Below, piece after piece: positions 8,217 through 17,158 of a stretch of 64,000 nucleotides of DNA. A program made the position numbers and the translations under genes. The DNA comes from Candidatus Limosilactobacillus intestinipullorum. GTDB lineage: Bacteria > Bacillota > Bacilli > Lactobacillales > Lactobacillaceae. Position 1 is the stretch's first letter, and every line of letters starts with the position of its first letter. The notes under the pieces were generated by a model. The model was given only the letters and a program-made list of their open reading frames with translations, did no database searches and was not told where the DNA came from. The stretch lies in NCBI GenBank assembly GCA_019117185.1, contig DXAF01000013.1:1-64000 (forward strand), given 5' to 3'.

Positions 8217-8894
8217 TTAGTTTTGATTATTAGTGATAAAGTCGAGTAGTTGGTACATAACCCCTTTGTTTTCGGCCGGCACCCCGTGCTTGATAATTTC
8301 CGCCGCAGTCTGGTGGAGGTCATTATGGTCAGCTGGGTAGTGGTTGTCATTAATGGCAATTTCGCGAACGTTATCGGCTTCCGGTTCAAAGTGGAACTGG
8401 AGACCGATTACGTTGCCGTTCAGCAAGAAACCCTGATTTTGGACCAGGTCGCTGCTGAATAGCAATTGTGCACCGGCGGGGATGTCAAACATCTCTTCGT
8501 GCCAGTGCAGAGCCGTTAATTGCTGGGGGAGGTGCGAAATTGCCGGGGACTTTAGGTAGACTGGTGCCCAGCCAACTTCTTTATGTGGGGCCTTCTTGAT
8601 TGCAGCACCACAGGTCTTCGCGATCTGCTGGGCGCCATAGCAGGCACCGAAGATTGGCTTATGGGCGGCTAACAGGTGCTTAATTAACACCCGTTCGCGG
8701 CCAATCCATTCATCATCGTCATTGGGACTCATCGGGCCGCCTAAGATTACCAGCAGGTCAGTCTCTTTGGCAGTGGGAAGGTTACCGAATTGGTAGGGGT
8801 GGTAAATGTACATATCATGGCCGTGGTCATGCGCCCAGCTTTGAATGGCGCCGGGACCTTCGTTAGGTGTGTGTTGTAAGACATTAATTCGCAT
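8217..8894 (-). CDS. class I glutamine amidotransferase domain protein
   Basis: A stand-alone GATase-1 domain of 225 residues. The nucleophile elbow GACYGAQQ puts the catalytic Cys at position 85, and the His/Glu pair is in LQFHFEPE. Such domains release ammonia from glutamine, or act as gamma-glutamyl hydrolases. Stand-alone forms of this length are often annotated GuaA-like, but no synthetase partner is adjacent, so the acceptor is unknown. It is monocistronic, with a shared terminator on its 3' side. Confidence 0.85.
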   Translation of the reverse strand: MRINVLQHTPNEGPGAIQSWAHDHGHDMYIYHPYQFGNLPTAKETDLLVILGGPMSPNDDDEWIGRERVLIKHLLAAHKPIFGACYGAQQIAKTCGAAIKKAPHKEVGWAPVYLKSPAISHLPQQLTALHWHEEMFDIPAGAQLLFSSDLVQNQGFLLNGNVIGLQFHFEPEADNVREIAINDNHYPADHNDLHQTAAEIIKHGVPAENKGVMYQLLDFITNNQN

Positions 8895-9048
8895 TAGAAA
8901 ATCCTTTCCATCGACGGCAATGTTGGGCTAGGTATCGCCTGCAAGTACCCATAATGCTATTGTTATAACATTTAAAAATAATCCTGCAAAGTTAGTGCAA
9001 TTTTTCACGTAAGGGCTTACAATATAGTTGTAAACGGGGGTGACTGTT

Positions 9049-9117
9049 ATGGCAGAAGCATACTATGGTGTTTCACTGGTTGCACTAATGGCGATAGTTG
9101 TTTTTCTCTGCTTATAA
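9049..9117 (+). CDS. possible 22-residue hydrophobic peptide
   Basis: ATG 9049 is preceded by GGGGGTGA (9036-9043) and encodes a 22-residue, almost wholly hydrophobic peptide ending FLCL. It could be a single-pass membrane micropeptide in the gap between two minus-strand genes. Length alone cannot exclude chance. Confidence 0.35.
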   Translation: MAEAYYGVSLVALMAIVVFLCL

Positions 9118-9162
9118 AGAATCAACGGACGGGATTGAATAATAATTGAGTATTATAGCAAA

Positions 9163-9210
9163 AAGCTGACGTAAAGCCACACAGTATTGTAGACCTTACG
9201 TCAGCTTAAT
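9163..9210 (-). terminator. terminator after the MFS gene
   Basis: AAGCTGACGTAA and TTACGTCAGCTT form a 12-bp stem with flanking A/T runs just beyond the stop of the exporter. Confidence 0.8.
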
Positions 9211-10386
9211 TTATTTAACGTGGTAACGCATCCCAGTATAACGGTGGCTGAGAATAATTACGAGCACCGTTGCTAGCAGGGCGTAGACCGACCCCACGTA
9301 ACCAAGGTGGTTCATCGTGGTAAAGTGGACCGCTTGCGAAGCGGTAAATGACCCCAGCGAAATGCCGATATTGGCAAAAATTGAATTTAACGACGAGGCC
9401 AGGTCGAGTGACTGCGGATACTCCTTTTCGGCAATGTCTAAAAACATCAGCTGGGTAGAAGAACCATAGCAAGAAAAGGCGATACACAGCAGGCCGACGA
9501 CTAGGATGGCTACCCACTTGAAGGCCAGGAGGGGAGCAAAGGCGAGGTAGAGCACGGTCATGACCGCATAAATCACCGGCAGGCGGTGGATCCCACCCCG
9601 GTCAGCCAGGTAGCCACCAAACTTATTGCCAAAGATGAAGAAGATCCCCATCGCAAACAGGAGCCAGTTAAGCCAGGTATTGTCAAAGCCCATTTCGTTG
9701 GTGATGAGCGGCCGGATGTAGGTATAGATCGTGTAGTCTGCAGCGCAGATTGACACGATGAAGAAGACCCCGAGGACGACCCGGCGATCCTTAAACAAGA
9801 CGAACTGCTTTTGCAGGCTACTCCGCACCTGGGGAGTATCGCGGGGGACGAGCCAAAATAGGAAGCCCAGGGCGATCACGGTAATCACGGTCACCATCCA
9901 GAAACTATCGTGCCAAGAGAAGTTGGTACTGATGATGGTCCCGATGGGAATTCCGATGACAGAGGCAATACTGAACCCAGCAAAAACCCATGAGACCAGG
10001 CTGGCCCGGCGGTTATAGGGGGCAACGAAACTCGCCATTACCAAAATAATTGAGATAATGGCCCCGGCTACCATCGCGGTCAGGATCCGGGACAGTAGTA
10101 ACGAAATGAAGTTCGTGGCCAGCGCCGACCAGGTGTTGCCGACCAGGAAAATAATCATTAGGACTAAGAGGACGTGGTGGCGGTGCCAGCGGTTGGCCAG
10201 CGAGGTAATTACCGGGGTGAAAGCCGCGTAAACCAGTGCGAAGACGGTTACGAGCAACCCCAGCTGGGACAGTGAATCGTGATATTCATGGGCGATATCG
10301 GGAAGAACCCCGACAATCATGTATTCATTACAACCAAGCATAAATGCGACAAAGACAAAAAGAATTGCTCGTAAACGGTACTTCAT
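9211..10386 (-). CDS. MFS transporter, DHA1 (AraJ/YdhP-like) family
   Basis: A 391-residue, 12-helix major facilitator. The start GCNEYMIVGVLPDIA is typical of drug:H+ antiporter family 1 members related to sugar-efflux and arabinose-efflux proteins. It is probably an exporter of a small molecule; the substrate cannot be read. AAGGAGG lies 7 nt before ATG 10386. Terminators bound it on both sides, so it is transcribed alone. Confidence 0.85.
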   Translation of the reverse strand: MKYRLRAILFVFVAFMLGCNEYMIVGVLPDIAHEYHDSLSQLGLLVTVFALVYAAFTPVITSLANRWHRHHVLLVLMIIFLVGNTWSALATNFISLLLSRILTAMVAGAIISIILVMASFVAPYNRRASLVSWVFAGFSIASVIGIPIGTIISTNFSWHDSFWMVTVITVIALGFLFWLVPRDTPQVRSSLQKQFVLFKDRRVVLGVFFIVSICAADYTIYTYIRPLITNEMGFDNTWLNWLLFAMGIFFIFGNKFGGYLADRGGIHRLPVIYAVMTVLYLAFAPLLAFKWVAILVVGLLCIAFSCYGSSTQLMFLDIAEKEYPQSLDLASSLNSIFANIGISLGSFTASQAVHFTTMNHLGYVGSVYALLATVLVIILSHRYTGMRYHVK

Positions 10387-10433
10387 AGTAGCCTCCTTAA
10401 GTTAGTTTTTTTACACAATCAAATATTATACGC

Positions 10434-10473
10434 AAAAAAATAGCTGGTGATCAAGGAAAAATCACTAGCTGGT
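10434..10473 (-). terminator. terminator of the XRE-methyltransferase-pentapeptide unit
   Basis: On the minus strand CTAGTGAT and ATCACCAG pair around a 9-nt loop and are followed by seven T residues. Confidence 0.75.
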
Positions 10474-10496
10474 TAAGTTTTAATGATATTGACATA

Positions 10497-11201
10497 CTAG
10501 TAGGCCATGGCCTCTTCCCGGGTCATCCAAAAGTGAATTCCCGTGGTGGAGTCGTACCAGCGGTCATTATTGAAGTTATCAACGGTTACCCACTGGCCCC
10601 GCCGGTAAAAGAAGTGTTCATCAACCAGGGACCAGGCCTCATCGTATTCCTCAGTCTGGGCAAAATTGGTGATCTTAAGGACCTTGGCCTTGTTACACCG
10701 ACAAGAAGGACGGGTGGCCGAGGTCCGTTTAGCATCCGCCGGGACCAGTAATTGGACGATCCGATCATTGAAGCACTTTTTAAACGCCACAAAGGGCCCC
10801 GTAGCCGGGCAGTGCAGGCGGAACCACTTAGTATGCTCGTCAGTTTTGATACCCGCCAGGTTAGCCTGTTCCAGGACCGCACCATAGAGGTTCACCCCGC
10901 TCAGGTTGCTGCCGGTCAGGTCACAGCGCCGCAGCGAGGTACACCGTAAGTTAGCGTTGATAAACGTTACTTGCCGAAGTGGACAGCCGTCGAGCCGGGC
11001 GTTTTCCAGGGAACTATTGCTGAAGTTGACATGATTTAATATGACCCCTTGAAAGGCCGTCAGCGAAAAATCAATGTTGCTAAGGTCCCACCCGGAAAGG
11101 TCACAGTCAGCGAGGTAGCACTCACTGACCGTTAGCCGTTTATTAGCCGGGCGCCCCTTGATTAACTGTTTGAGCTGGTTGCCATTGATTTGCCGCATCA
11201 T
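10497..11201 (-). CDS. pentapeptide-repeat protein with C-terminal extension
   Basis: The product is 234 residues. Residues 25-115 are pentapeptide repeats of the A(D/N)Lxx type (ADCDLSGWDLSNIDF, LTGSNLSGVNLYGAVLEQAN), which fold as a right-handed quadrilateral beta helix. The remaining 120 residues resemble the DUF5758-type domain found behind such repeats and contain RPSCRCNKAKVLKI and an aromatic C-terminus. Some pentapeptide proteins mimic DNA and protect gyrase, but this role is not shown here. It is the last gene of a three-gene unit, 15 nt after the methyltransferase-like gene. Confidence 0.8.
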   Translation of the reverse strand: MMRQINGNQLKQLIKGRPANKRLTVSECYLADCDLSGWDLSNIDFSLTAFQGVILNHVNFSNSSLENARLDGCPLRQVTFINANLRCTSLRRCDLTGSNLSGVNLYGAVLEQANLAGIKTDEHTKWFRLHCPATGPFVAFKKCFNDRIVQLLVPADAKRTSATRPSCRCNKAKVLKITNFAQTEEYDEAWSLVDEHFFYRRGQWVTVDNFNNDRWYDSTTGIHFWMTREEAMAY

Positions 11202-11216
11202 GTTAACATCCCCTCG

Positions 11217-12074
11217 CTATTTCACCGTGTAGATTTGTTCATCAATTAAGTCAAACGAATGGAGTTGCTGGTTAACCCGTTGCAGGTCCGTGTCCTGACT
11301 GAGCTGGGCGTTTTGCCAAAAGGCCGTTGAGTCGGTTGCCCCGTCCTTTTCACCAATTACCAGGAAGTGGATGTTCGGGTAGTCTTGCCGGAGGAGTTGA
11401 AGGACTTGCCAATCCGTTTCCTGCTTATCCGGTGCCCAAGACATGATTACGTACTGGACGTCCTGGCCATACTTCTTAATTGCTGCCAGGGCATCGAGCT
11501 TTTCGATCGGGGTTACCGGGTGCTTGCCAGTTTCGTTTTCGTTAACCCAGGCTTGGCTGTCAGTGGTGTAGATCTTTTGGGCTGGGTTATTATTGCGCAA
11601 GCCCTTCGAGATATAGCCATTGCCCGCCATGATTTCCAGGACTGCCCCACCGTTTAAATAGTCCGCAAGGGCCTTAGCGAAGGGGGCGTTAACGTATGAC
11701 CACATTCCGTAGGTGTCTTCAAGGTAGTCACGGAAGTTTCGCAAGTGGCGGTCTAATTCGGGCAGGACAGCATTGTACTTATTCCAAAGGGCGTCACCGT
11801 GGGGGTCACCCTGCGGATACTGACGGTTAACCGCTTGAAAAATCGTGTCCTGAATGTCATCCGGGAGCAAGAGTTTCGGCAGGGGCTGGGGTAGTAAACC
11901 GTTCTTTAGCAGGCGGTCACTTTCGAGGGCATTGTTGATGAGGTACTTGATTGGTGGGAAATCATCAAACAACTCCCGGTAGCTTAGTAACTGTTTGATG
12001 TATGGCGCCTGCTGGAGGGCTTGGTGGGCCTTTTTAGCCCGTTTCTTCAATTGTTTTAGTTTTTTGGGTTTCAT
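11217..12074 (-). CDS. SAM-dependent methyltransferase-like protein
   Basis: About 285 residues. A basic, Lys-rich N-terminus (KPKKLKQLKKRAKK) is followed by a helical region, then a Rossmann-like core with motif I LEIMAGNGYISKGL. That motif indicates S-adenosylmethionine binding, though the substrate motif is not recognisable. A GTG at 12083 directly abuts the regulator stop; ATG 12074 is preferred. Its position between an XRE regulator and a pentapeptide protein suggests a joint function, which I cannot name. Confidence 0.65.
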   Translation of the reverse strand: MKPKKLKQLKKRAKKAHQALQQAPYIKQLLSYRELFDDFPPIKYLINNALESDRLLKNGLLPQPLPKLLLPDDIQDTIFQAVNRQYPQGDPHGDALWNKYNAVLPELDRHLRNFRDYLEDTYGMWSYVNAPFAKALADYLNGGAVLEIMAGNGYISKGLRNNNPAQKIYTTDSQAWVNENETGKHPVTPIEKLDALAAIKKYGQDVQYVIMSWAPDKQETDWQVLQLLRQDYPNIHFLVIGEKDGATDSTAFWQNAQLSQDTDLQRVNQQLHSFDLIDEQIYTVK

Positions 12075-12083
12075 AGATATCAC

Positions 12084-12497
12084 TTACTTTAGCTTAAGGT
12101 TGAGTTGTTCCTGCTTACCGTAAAACTTATCAGTGTCGCGGCGGTTATTTTTCCCCTTGAGGTAGCCGTCAATCAACTGGAAAATTTCATAACGGTCTTC
12201 ATTTGACAGGACAGTTTGGTTGAAGGACAAGTTCTTACTTGAGAAAAAGAGCTTGCTTAAGTCGAAATCGTCGCGGTCGGTCTTACCGGTTAGGTAGTCC
12301 AGGCTGACGTCGAAAAATTCAGCAAGCTTACGGGCTTCAACGTATGAGGGGGTCCGAATTCCCCGTTCCCAATTACCAATTTGCGAAGCAGTGTTAGGCT
12401 TTTCGTTGGGGCCCAGGTTTTCATTTAGGTGGTTAGCCAGTTCTTTGAGGGTGATTTTTTGCCCCTTACGTAATGCGCGGAGTCTTTCTGGAAACAT
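12084..12497 (-). CDS. XRE-family transcriptional regulator
   Basis: The N-terminal 65 residues form a lambda-repressor-like helix-turn-helix (TLKELANHLN, ASQIGNWERG, LAEFFDVSLDYLTG). The C-terminal part is charged and of unknown role. ATG 12497 is chosen because GGAG lies 7 nt upstream; an in-frame ATG eight codons earlier lacks a site. It heads the unit with the methyltransferase-like and pentapeptide genes, which it probably controls. Confidence 0.85.
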   Translation of the reverse strand: MFPERLRALRKGQKITLKELANHLNENLGPNEKPNTASQIGNWERGIRTPSYVEARKLAEFFDVSLDYLTGKTDRDDFDLSKLFFSSKNLSFNQTVLSNEDRYEIFQLIDGYLKGKNNRRDTDKFYGKQEQLNLKLK

Positions 12498-12618
12498 TTT
12501 CTCACTCCTTTTTGGTATCAATTCCTATTTTACCATTGGAAACGGCATTTACTAGGGATGAATGTTACAAAGTAACGGAAAGTGTGCTAAAATGTTCGCA
12601 TTAATTCAAAAATACGAC

Positions 12619-13599
12619 ATGGGGTTAATCATTTTGGCAAAACAAGTAACAAAACGACGGCACCACTTGTGGCGCTGGCTGATCGGCATCGTTGTGGTAA
12701 TCGCCCTGGCGCTCTTTGCGGCGGGGAGTTACTTCTTTTCGGTTGCGATGGTTCCGAGTCACAAGTCATTTATTAATAATTCAAACCGGATCAGTAAGCA
12801 CGACCCGCTGTACGCACAGAAAATATGGTTTAAACAGGCACCCAAGCACCGCTGGACGATAACAGCGGCCCAAGGTCACTACCGCCTGGTTGCGGATTAC
12901 CTGCCGGCTAGCAAGCCAACTACGAAGAACGTCATTATCTTGCACGGCTTTATGGGGCGCAAGGAAAAGATGGGGGAGTACGCGGCGATGTTTCACCGCC
13001 TAGGCTATAACGTCTTAATGCCGGATGCCCGGGCTCATGGTCAGAGCCAAGGAAAATATATCGGCTATGGCTGGCCGGAACGCTATGACGTCCGTAAGTG
13101 GAGTGAACAGTTAATCGCTAAAAACGGCCAGCAAAGTCAAATCGTGATCTTTGGGGTCAGCATGGGTGGTGCTACGACGATGATGACGAGTGGTATCCAG
13201 TTACCACACCAGGTTAAGGCACTCGTCGAAGATTGTGGCTATGACAGCCTCGCCGGTGAGCTTAACTATGAGGCCGGGAACCTGTATAATATTCCCCAGG
13301 TAATTCGCGCACCGTTGATTGGTAGCCTTAGTCTGATTAACCGGGTCAAGAATGGCTTTTATGTTCACCAGGCCAGTTCAACAGCAATGCTGGCTAGGAA
13401 CCATCGGCCAATCATGTTTATTCATGGCAGCAAGGACACGTTTGTACCGACCCGGATGGTTTATCAAAACTACGCGGCGACGAAGGGCCCCAAGCAACTA
13501 TGGGTGGTCAAGGGCGCTAAACACGCGGCCTCCTATGCTAAGGAGCCCCATGAATATCCGCGCCGGATTGCCCGTTTTTTGAACCAATACGTTAAATAA
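12619..13599 (+). CDS. membrane-anchored alpha/beta hydrolase
   Basis: One N-terminal membrane segment (LIGIVVVIALALFAAG) anchors an extracytoplasmic alpha/beta hydrolase. Visible elements are the oxyanion HGFMG, the nucleophile GVSMGG, Asp in HGSKDTFVP and His in GAKHAAS, so the triad is complete. The fold matches YqkD/BAAT-like hydrolases of Gram-positives; the substrate is unknown. The start is uncertain: a -10-like TGCTAAAAT at about 12582 makes ATG 12619 or TTG 12634 likelier than the ATG at 12562. The 117-residue membrane protein follows 12 nt downstream. Confidence 0.82.
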   Translation: MGLIILAKQVTKRRHHLWRWLIGIVVVIALALFAAGSYFFSVAMVPSHKSFINNSNRISKHDPLYAQKIWFKQAPKHRWTITAAQGHYRLVADYLPASKPTTKNVIILHGFMGRKEKMGEYAAMFHRLGYNVLMPDARAHGQSQGKYIGYGWPERYDVRKWSEQLIAKNGQQSQIVIFGVSMGGATTMMTSGIQLPHQVKALVEDCGYDSLAGELNYEAGNLYNIPQVIRAPLIGSLSLINRVKNGFYVHQASSTAMLARNHRPIMFIHGSKDTFVPTRMVYQNYAATKGPKQLWVVKGAKHAASYAKEPHEYPRRIARFLNQYVK

Positions 13600-13611
13600 G
13601 CGGAGGAAAAG

Positions 13612-13965
13612 ATGCTAGTTATTATTGTAGTGATGCTGGTGGCATTGGAACACATCGGTATTATGTTAGTGGAAATGTTTGCCAGTCCCCAGCAGCAGGC
13701 GAAGGCCTTTGACCTACCCGTTGAATACACTAAGCAACCCGCGGCCCGGGTGGCATTTGCTAATCAGGGGATTTACAACGGGGCGCTTGGCGTGATGATG
13801 ATTGCCAGCTACTGGTTAGTACGGGGTGTGATGCTGATCACCGTTTGGCAGATGTTGCTGGTTTTCATCATGGCGGTAGCCTTTTATGGTGGACTAACCG
13901 CCACAAAGAAAATTTGGTTATTTCAACTGCTGCCCGCCGCGGTAGCATTCTTGTTGACTTTGTAA
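13612..13965 (+). CDS. DUF1304-family membrane protein
   Basis: A 117-residue protein with four membrane helices. It carries the family-typical EHIGIMLVEMF and the FANQGIYNG segment seen in DUF1304 proteins, whose function is unknown. CGGAGGAAAAG precedes ATG. It is probably co-transcribed with the upstream hydrolase. Confidence 0.85.
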   Translation: MLVIIVVMLVALEHIGIMLVEMFASPQQQAKAFDLPVEYTKQPAARVAFANQGIYNGALGVMMIASYWLVRGVMLITVWQMLLVFIMAVAFYGGLTATKKIWLFQLLPAAVAFLLTL

Positions 13966-13972
13966 GAAAGAT

Positions 13973-14020
13973 TAAGGCTCTTAACATTCAGCAATTGCTG
14001 AATGTTAAGAGCCTTAGTTA
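13973..14020. terminator. bidirectional terminator
   Basis: AAGGCTCTTAACATTCAGCA and its exact complement form an uninterrupted stem of about 20 bp between convergent genes, with T-rich sequence on the right. Confidence 0.92.
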
Positions 14021-14026
14021 GTTTTA

Positions 14027-16006
14027 TTAATCAAGTGACTGGACATAGACGAGTTCATCAGTGGAGATCTGTTCATTTAAGGCATTGGCTAACTCTTGGG
14101 AAAGGGTTCCAGCCACTAGTTGCTCTTGCACGTAGGAATGTTCGAGCTGGAAGGCCTCAACGAAGAGGCTGGTCACGACGTCAGCGTCAATATTGATATC
14201 CCGGCTAAAGAAGCGTTTCTTCTGCCAGTAAATCCGGTTAACTACCGCGATCTCATTAACGTTTTCGGGGGTAGAAATGGAGTGGAGGTACTTTTCCACG
14301 TTGCGGTAAACCAGGGTTTGGATCTTGGCCAGGGTGTCTCGTTCATTAGTAGTAACTAACTGGTGAGACCCCTGTGTAGTAGCCCGTTGGCATTTTATTT
14401 TTTTGCGGAGCCGCTTCCGACGAGCATGACGCCACTTGAGCCGGTGCCAAAGGAGGAGACCAAAACCGATAAAGCCGTGCTGGTTTCCCCGGAAAACCGA
14501 CCGGGTGACAAAGCTGGCAAACAGCTGTGCTTGCTTGTTGGTAATTACGTCATCACTGGTCAGCTGGTCGAGGGTCGCAAGTTCGATTTGGTGCGCCTTG
14601 TTGATCAGTTGCTCGAATAGTACCCGGTCAAAGCTGTGGAACTGTTCCGTTTGACTGCTCAGCTGGTCGGCTACCATTGACCGTTCCCGGGGATGGCGGT
14701 CATCCTCGTGGAGGGTGTCAATAGCGTAGTGGACGGTCTTGTTAAAGGCCTGGCGGAATTCTTCGGCAGTGTATTCCTGTGACTTGGGCGGCAGAAGTAG
14801 CGGGTAGACTACGGCACCGACCAGCAAACTGATCAGGATGACAAAGGCCGCAATCAGGATCATTGAATTACGGAAGGTAAACTCGTGGTGGTTGATCATT
14901 ACCGGCAAGGAAAAGGCCAGCGAGAGGGTAATTGTCCCGTGAATTCCCCCGATGGCCATCAGGAGGCTGTCCCGGTTGAGGTCTTTTGGAGCCGAGTGAA
15001 TGTTGACCAGCCGTAACCGGGTCCAAATAAACCGAAGTGCCGTCATGATGATGTAGAGTGCCAGGGCCACCCAGACCAACTTAAGTAGGTTACTAGGTGC
15101 CGTCCGCCGCAGGACCTGGGGCAGCATGACCCCTAAGAGAACAAAGACGATCCCGTTTAAGGCGTCAGAAATGATGTTCCAGATCGTAGTGGTGGCCATT
15201 TGAACCTTCGTGGAGGTCAAGCGGAGCCGGTCGTAGAGGATACTGTGAACGATTCCTGCCGAAACCACAGCCAGAATTCCTGAAAAGTGGAGCTCTTCGG
15301 CAAGCCAGTAGACGACGATGGGGGTCATGACGTTGATGGGGATGACAATCGACCCGATGTCAACGTGGTTACGCATTAGGCGTTGCCGAAGGGCGATCAG
15401 TAGGTCCCCCATGATGGCCCCAAAGATGATACCACCGAAGAAAACGTAGGCAAAGATCCAAAGACCGTGGCCAACCGAGAATTCACCGGACCGGTACGCG
15501 GCCAGTGAAAGGTCTAAGAGGACAATTCCGGAAGCGTCGTTAAAAAGTGACTCGTATTCCAGGGCCCCGTTGACGTTTTCAGGGACGGTCATGTTACTGG
15601 TGAGGGACTTAACGGCCACGGCGTCGGTTGGCGTAATGATGGCCGCCAGCACAAAGGCCAGTGATAAGGAGAAGGCCATTGGTAGTGCCAGGTGGAGTAA
15701 TCCCCCGGCAATCAGGACGGTCACCAACGCGAGAACGACCGAGATTGAAAAAATCGACTTATAGTTACTGGTCAGGTAGCGGAAAGACTGGTTTTGTCCG
15801 TCATTAAACATTAAGGGGGCGATGACGACCATCATGAATAATTCAGGGTGCATGGTAAAGTTGGTGGCGGTTGTCGGCAACGATGCCAGCAGGACCCCCG
15901 CCACGATCTGGTAAATCGAGAGGGGAATTTTGGGGTAAATTAAGTGGATAACGTTAGCGACCACCACTGTTGTAAGCAGCAAGATGACCCCCAAGAGCAG
16001 GTCCAT
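14027..16006 (-). CDS. Na+/H+ antiporter, CPA1 (NhaP-type) family
   Basis: A 659-residue protein. The first ~410 residues hold about 12 membrane helices with the CPA1 motifs ITPTDAVAVKSL and EYESLFNDASGIVLLDL, whose Asp residues bind the cation. The last ~240 residues are cytoplasmic, charged and presumably regulatory. Family members exchange Na+ or K+ for protons and support pH and salt tolerance. The short ribosome binding site GGTGG precedes ATG. It appears monocistronic. Confidence 0.9.
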   Translation of the reverse strand: MDLLLGVILLLTTVVVANVIHLIYPKIPLSIYQIVAGVLLASLPTTATNFTMHPELFMMVVIAPLMFNDGQNQSFRYLTSNYKSIFSISVVLALVTVLIAGGLLHLALPMAFSLSLAFVLAAIITPTDAVAVKSLTSNMTVPENVNGALEYESLFNDASGIVLLDLSLAAYRSGEFSVGHGLWIFAYVFFGGIIFGAIMGDLLIALRQRLMRNHVDIGSIVIPINVMTPIVVYWLAEELHFSGILAVVSAGIVHSILYDRLRLTSTKVQMATTTIWNIISDALNGIVFVLLGVMLPQVLRRTAPSNLLKLVWVALALYIIMTALRFIWTRLRLVNIHSAPKDLNRDSLLMAIGGIHGTITLSLAFSLPVMINHHEFTFRNSMILIAAFVILISLLVGAVVYPLLLPPKSQEYTAEEFRQAFNKTVHYAIDTLHEDDRHPRERSMVADQLSSQTEQFHSFDRVLFEQLINKAHQIELATLDQLTSDDVITNKQAQLFASFVTRSVFRGNQHGFIGFGLLLWHRLKWRHARRKRLRKKIKCQRATTQGSHQLVTTNERDTLAKIQTLVYRNVEKYLHSISTPENVNEIAVVNRIYWQKKRFFSRDINIDADVVTSLFVEAFQLEHSYVQEQLVAGTLSQELANALNEQISTDELVYVQSLD

Positions 16007-16053
16007 AAGTTGATACCACCTTTTAATGAATTGAGAAACGAAATGTTGTTAAA

Positions 16054-16102
16054 GAAAAATCGCGGCTAAGGAAGCGACAGCGCTGCTTCTTTAGCCGTGG
16101 TC
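16054..16102 (-). terminator. terminator after the small membrane protein gene
   Basis: On the minus strand CGGCTAAAGAAGC pairs with GCTTCCTTAGCCG, followed by ATTTTTCTTT. Confidence 0.85.
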
Positions 16103-16120
16103 CGACATAGTTAGTAGGGT

Positions 16121-16465
16121 TTACTCGCGTCCAATTAACATTTTAACGCCCATGGCGACGTTGTAAACAAAGAGCAAGAGAGCGATTAGGAGGGCAAAGG
16201 TTAATAGTAAACCAAACAGGGCACCAGCGTGAGTTGTAAAGTCACGCAGGGCGTTGATGCTGTAAACAAAGAGCGCAAAGATCACGTAGAACAGTGGGAA
16301 GATCTGCGACCAGAAGGCCTTACGGGCATTGCTCTTAATGCTTGGGGCACTATCACTGGCCCGGCTGATCATCCAAACAACCAGCGGGAAGACCACCGGT
16401 AAGAAAAAGATGCTGAGGTAGGATAAACCGTTAATAATGCGTGTTGACAGACTGTTATTATTCAT
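16121..16465 (-). CDS. DUF4870-type small membrane protein
   Basis: A 114-residue protein with three hydrophobic segments and an N-terminal LSYLSIFFLPVVFPLVVWM, the pattern of DUF4870/Tic20-like membrane proteins. Function is unknown. It lies 39 nt beyond ykoC on the same strand, so read-through from the thiamine transporter operon is possible. Confidence 0.65.
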   Translation of the reverse strand: MNNNSLSTRIINGLSYLSIFFLPVVFPLVVWMISRASDSAPSIKSNARKAFWSQIFPLFYVIFALFVYSINALRDFTTHAGALFGLLLTFALLIALLLFVYNVAMGVKMLIGRE

Positions 16466-16504
16466 TCCAGATTCCTTTCTTTTATCCTCATTATGCCTGA
16501 TAAA

Positions 16505-17158
16505 TCAAGGAAGCGCAATTAATATCAGTTGGACAAGCACTAGTGCGGTCCCCCACCAATACCAGTCCTTACGCTGGAGGGGGATGGTTTGGGCCGCGGT
16601 GCGCGGGGCCCCTTCGACAAAGCCATGGGTCTCCATCGCTTGGGCGAGCTGGTCGGCCCAGTTAATGGCGTTAAGAATGGCCTTAAAATAGAGGGTCGGT
16701 GACCACCAGTGGAGGGTCACTCCCCGCATTTCCCCTGCGGTCCGGATGGTTATAACGGCCTGGTGAATTCGGGGAACTAGGTTTAAGGCCGCTAAAAAAC
16801 CATAGGCAAACTTACTCGGGAGGTGGCAGTTTTGTTCTAAAGAACGGATCAACGCCAGCTTCGGCGTCGTTAACGTGACGGCAGCCCCAACCGTTACGTA
16901 GCAGTATAAGCGGCTAACCAGGACGGTTGCAAAAAAGGCATCATGGTCGGGTGAAAAGAACGCCAAGGTAGTAAAAAGTGCCGCGGCCGGAACCAGGGTT
17001 ACCAGGAGTAACTTAACCACCTTTGTGGGCGACACCCGGTGCCAGGCCAGATCAACTAGTGCAGCTCCAATGATGATGAGGTTACCCACCAGGTGGGTAG
17101 TAAAGGTGATCTCGAGTGAAATAATTAAGGCTAGGATGAGTTTAAGACTCGGATTCAT
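16505..17158 (-). CDS. ykoC: ECF transporter T component (YkoC)
   Basis: A membrane protein of 217 residues with about five helices. The two cytoplasmic coupling motifs of EcfT proteins are visible as RTAGEMRG and METHGFVEG, which contact the ATPase subunits. It overlaps the end of ykoD by 17 nt, implying coupled translation. Together with ykoD and ykoE it forms a dedicated importer of the thiamine pyrimidine precursor HMP or thiamine; the TPP riboswitch upstream supports that substrate. Confidence 0.9.
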   Translation of the reverse strand: MNPSLKLILALIISLEITFTTHLVGNLIIIGAALVDLAWHRVSPTKVVKLLLVTLVPAAALFTTLAFFSPDHDAFFATVLVSRLYCYVTVGAAVTLTTPKLALIRSLEQNCHLPSKFAYGFLAALNLVPRIHQAVITIRTAGEMRGVTLHWWSPTLYFKAILNAINWADQLAQAMETHGFVEGAPRTAAQTIPLQRKDWYWWGTALVLVQLILIALP

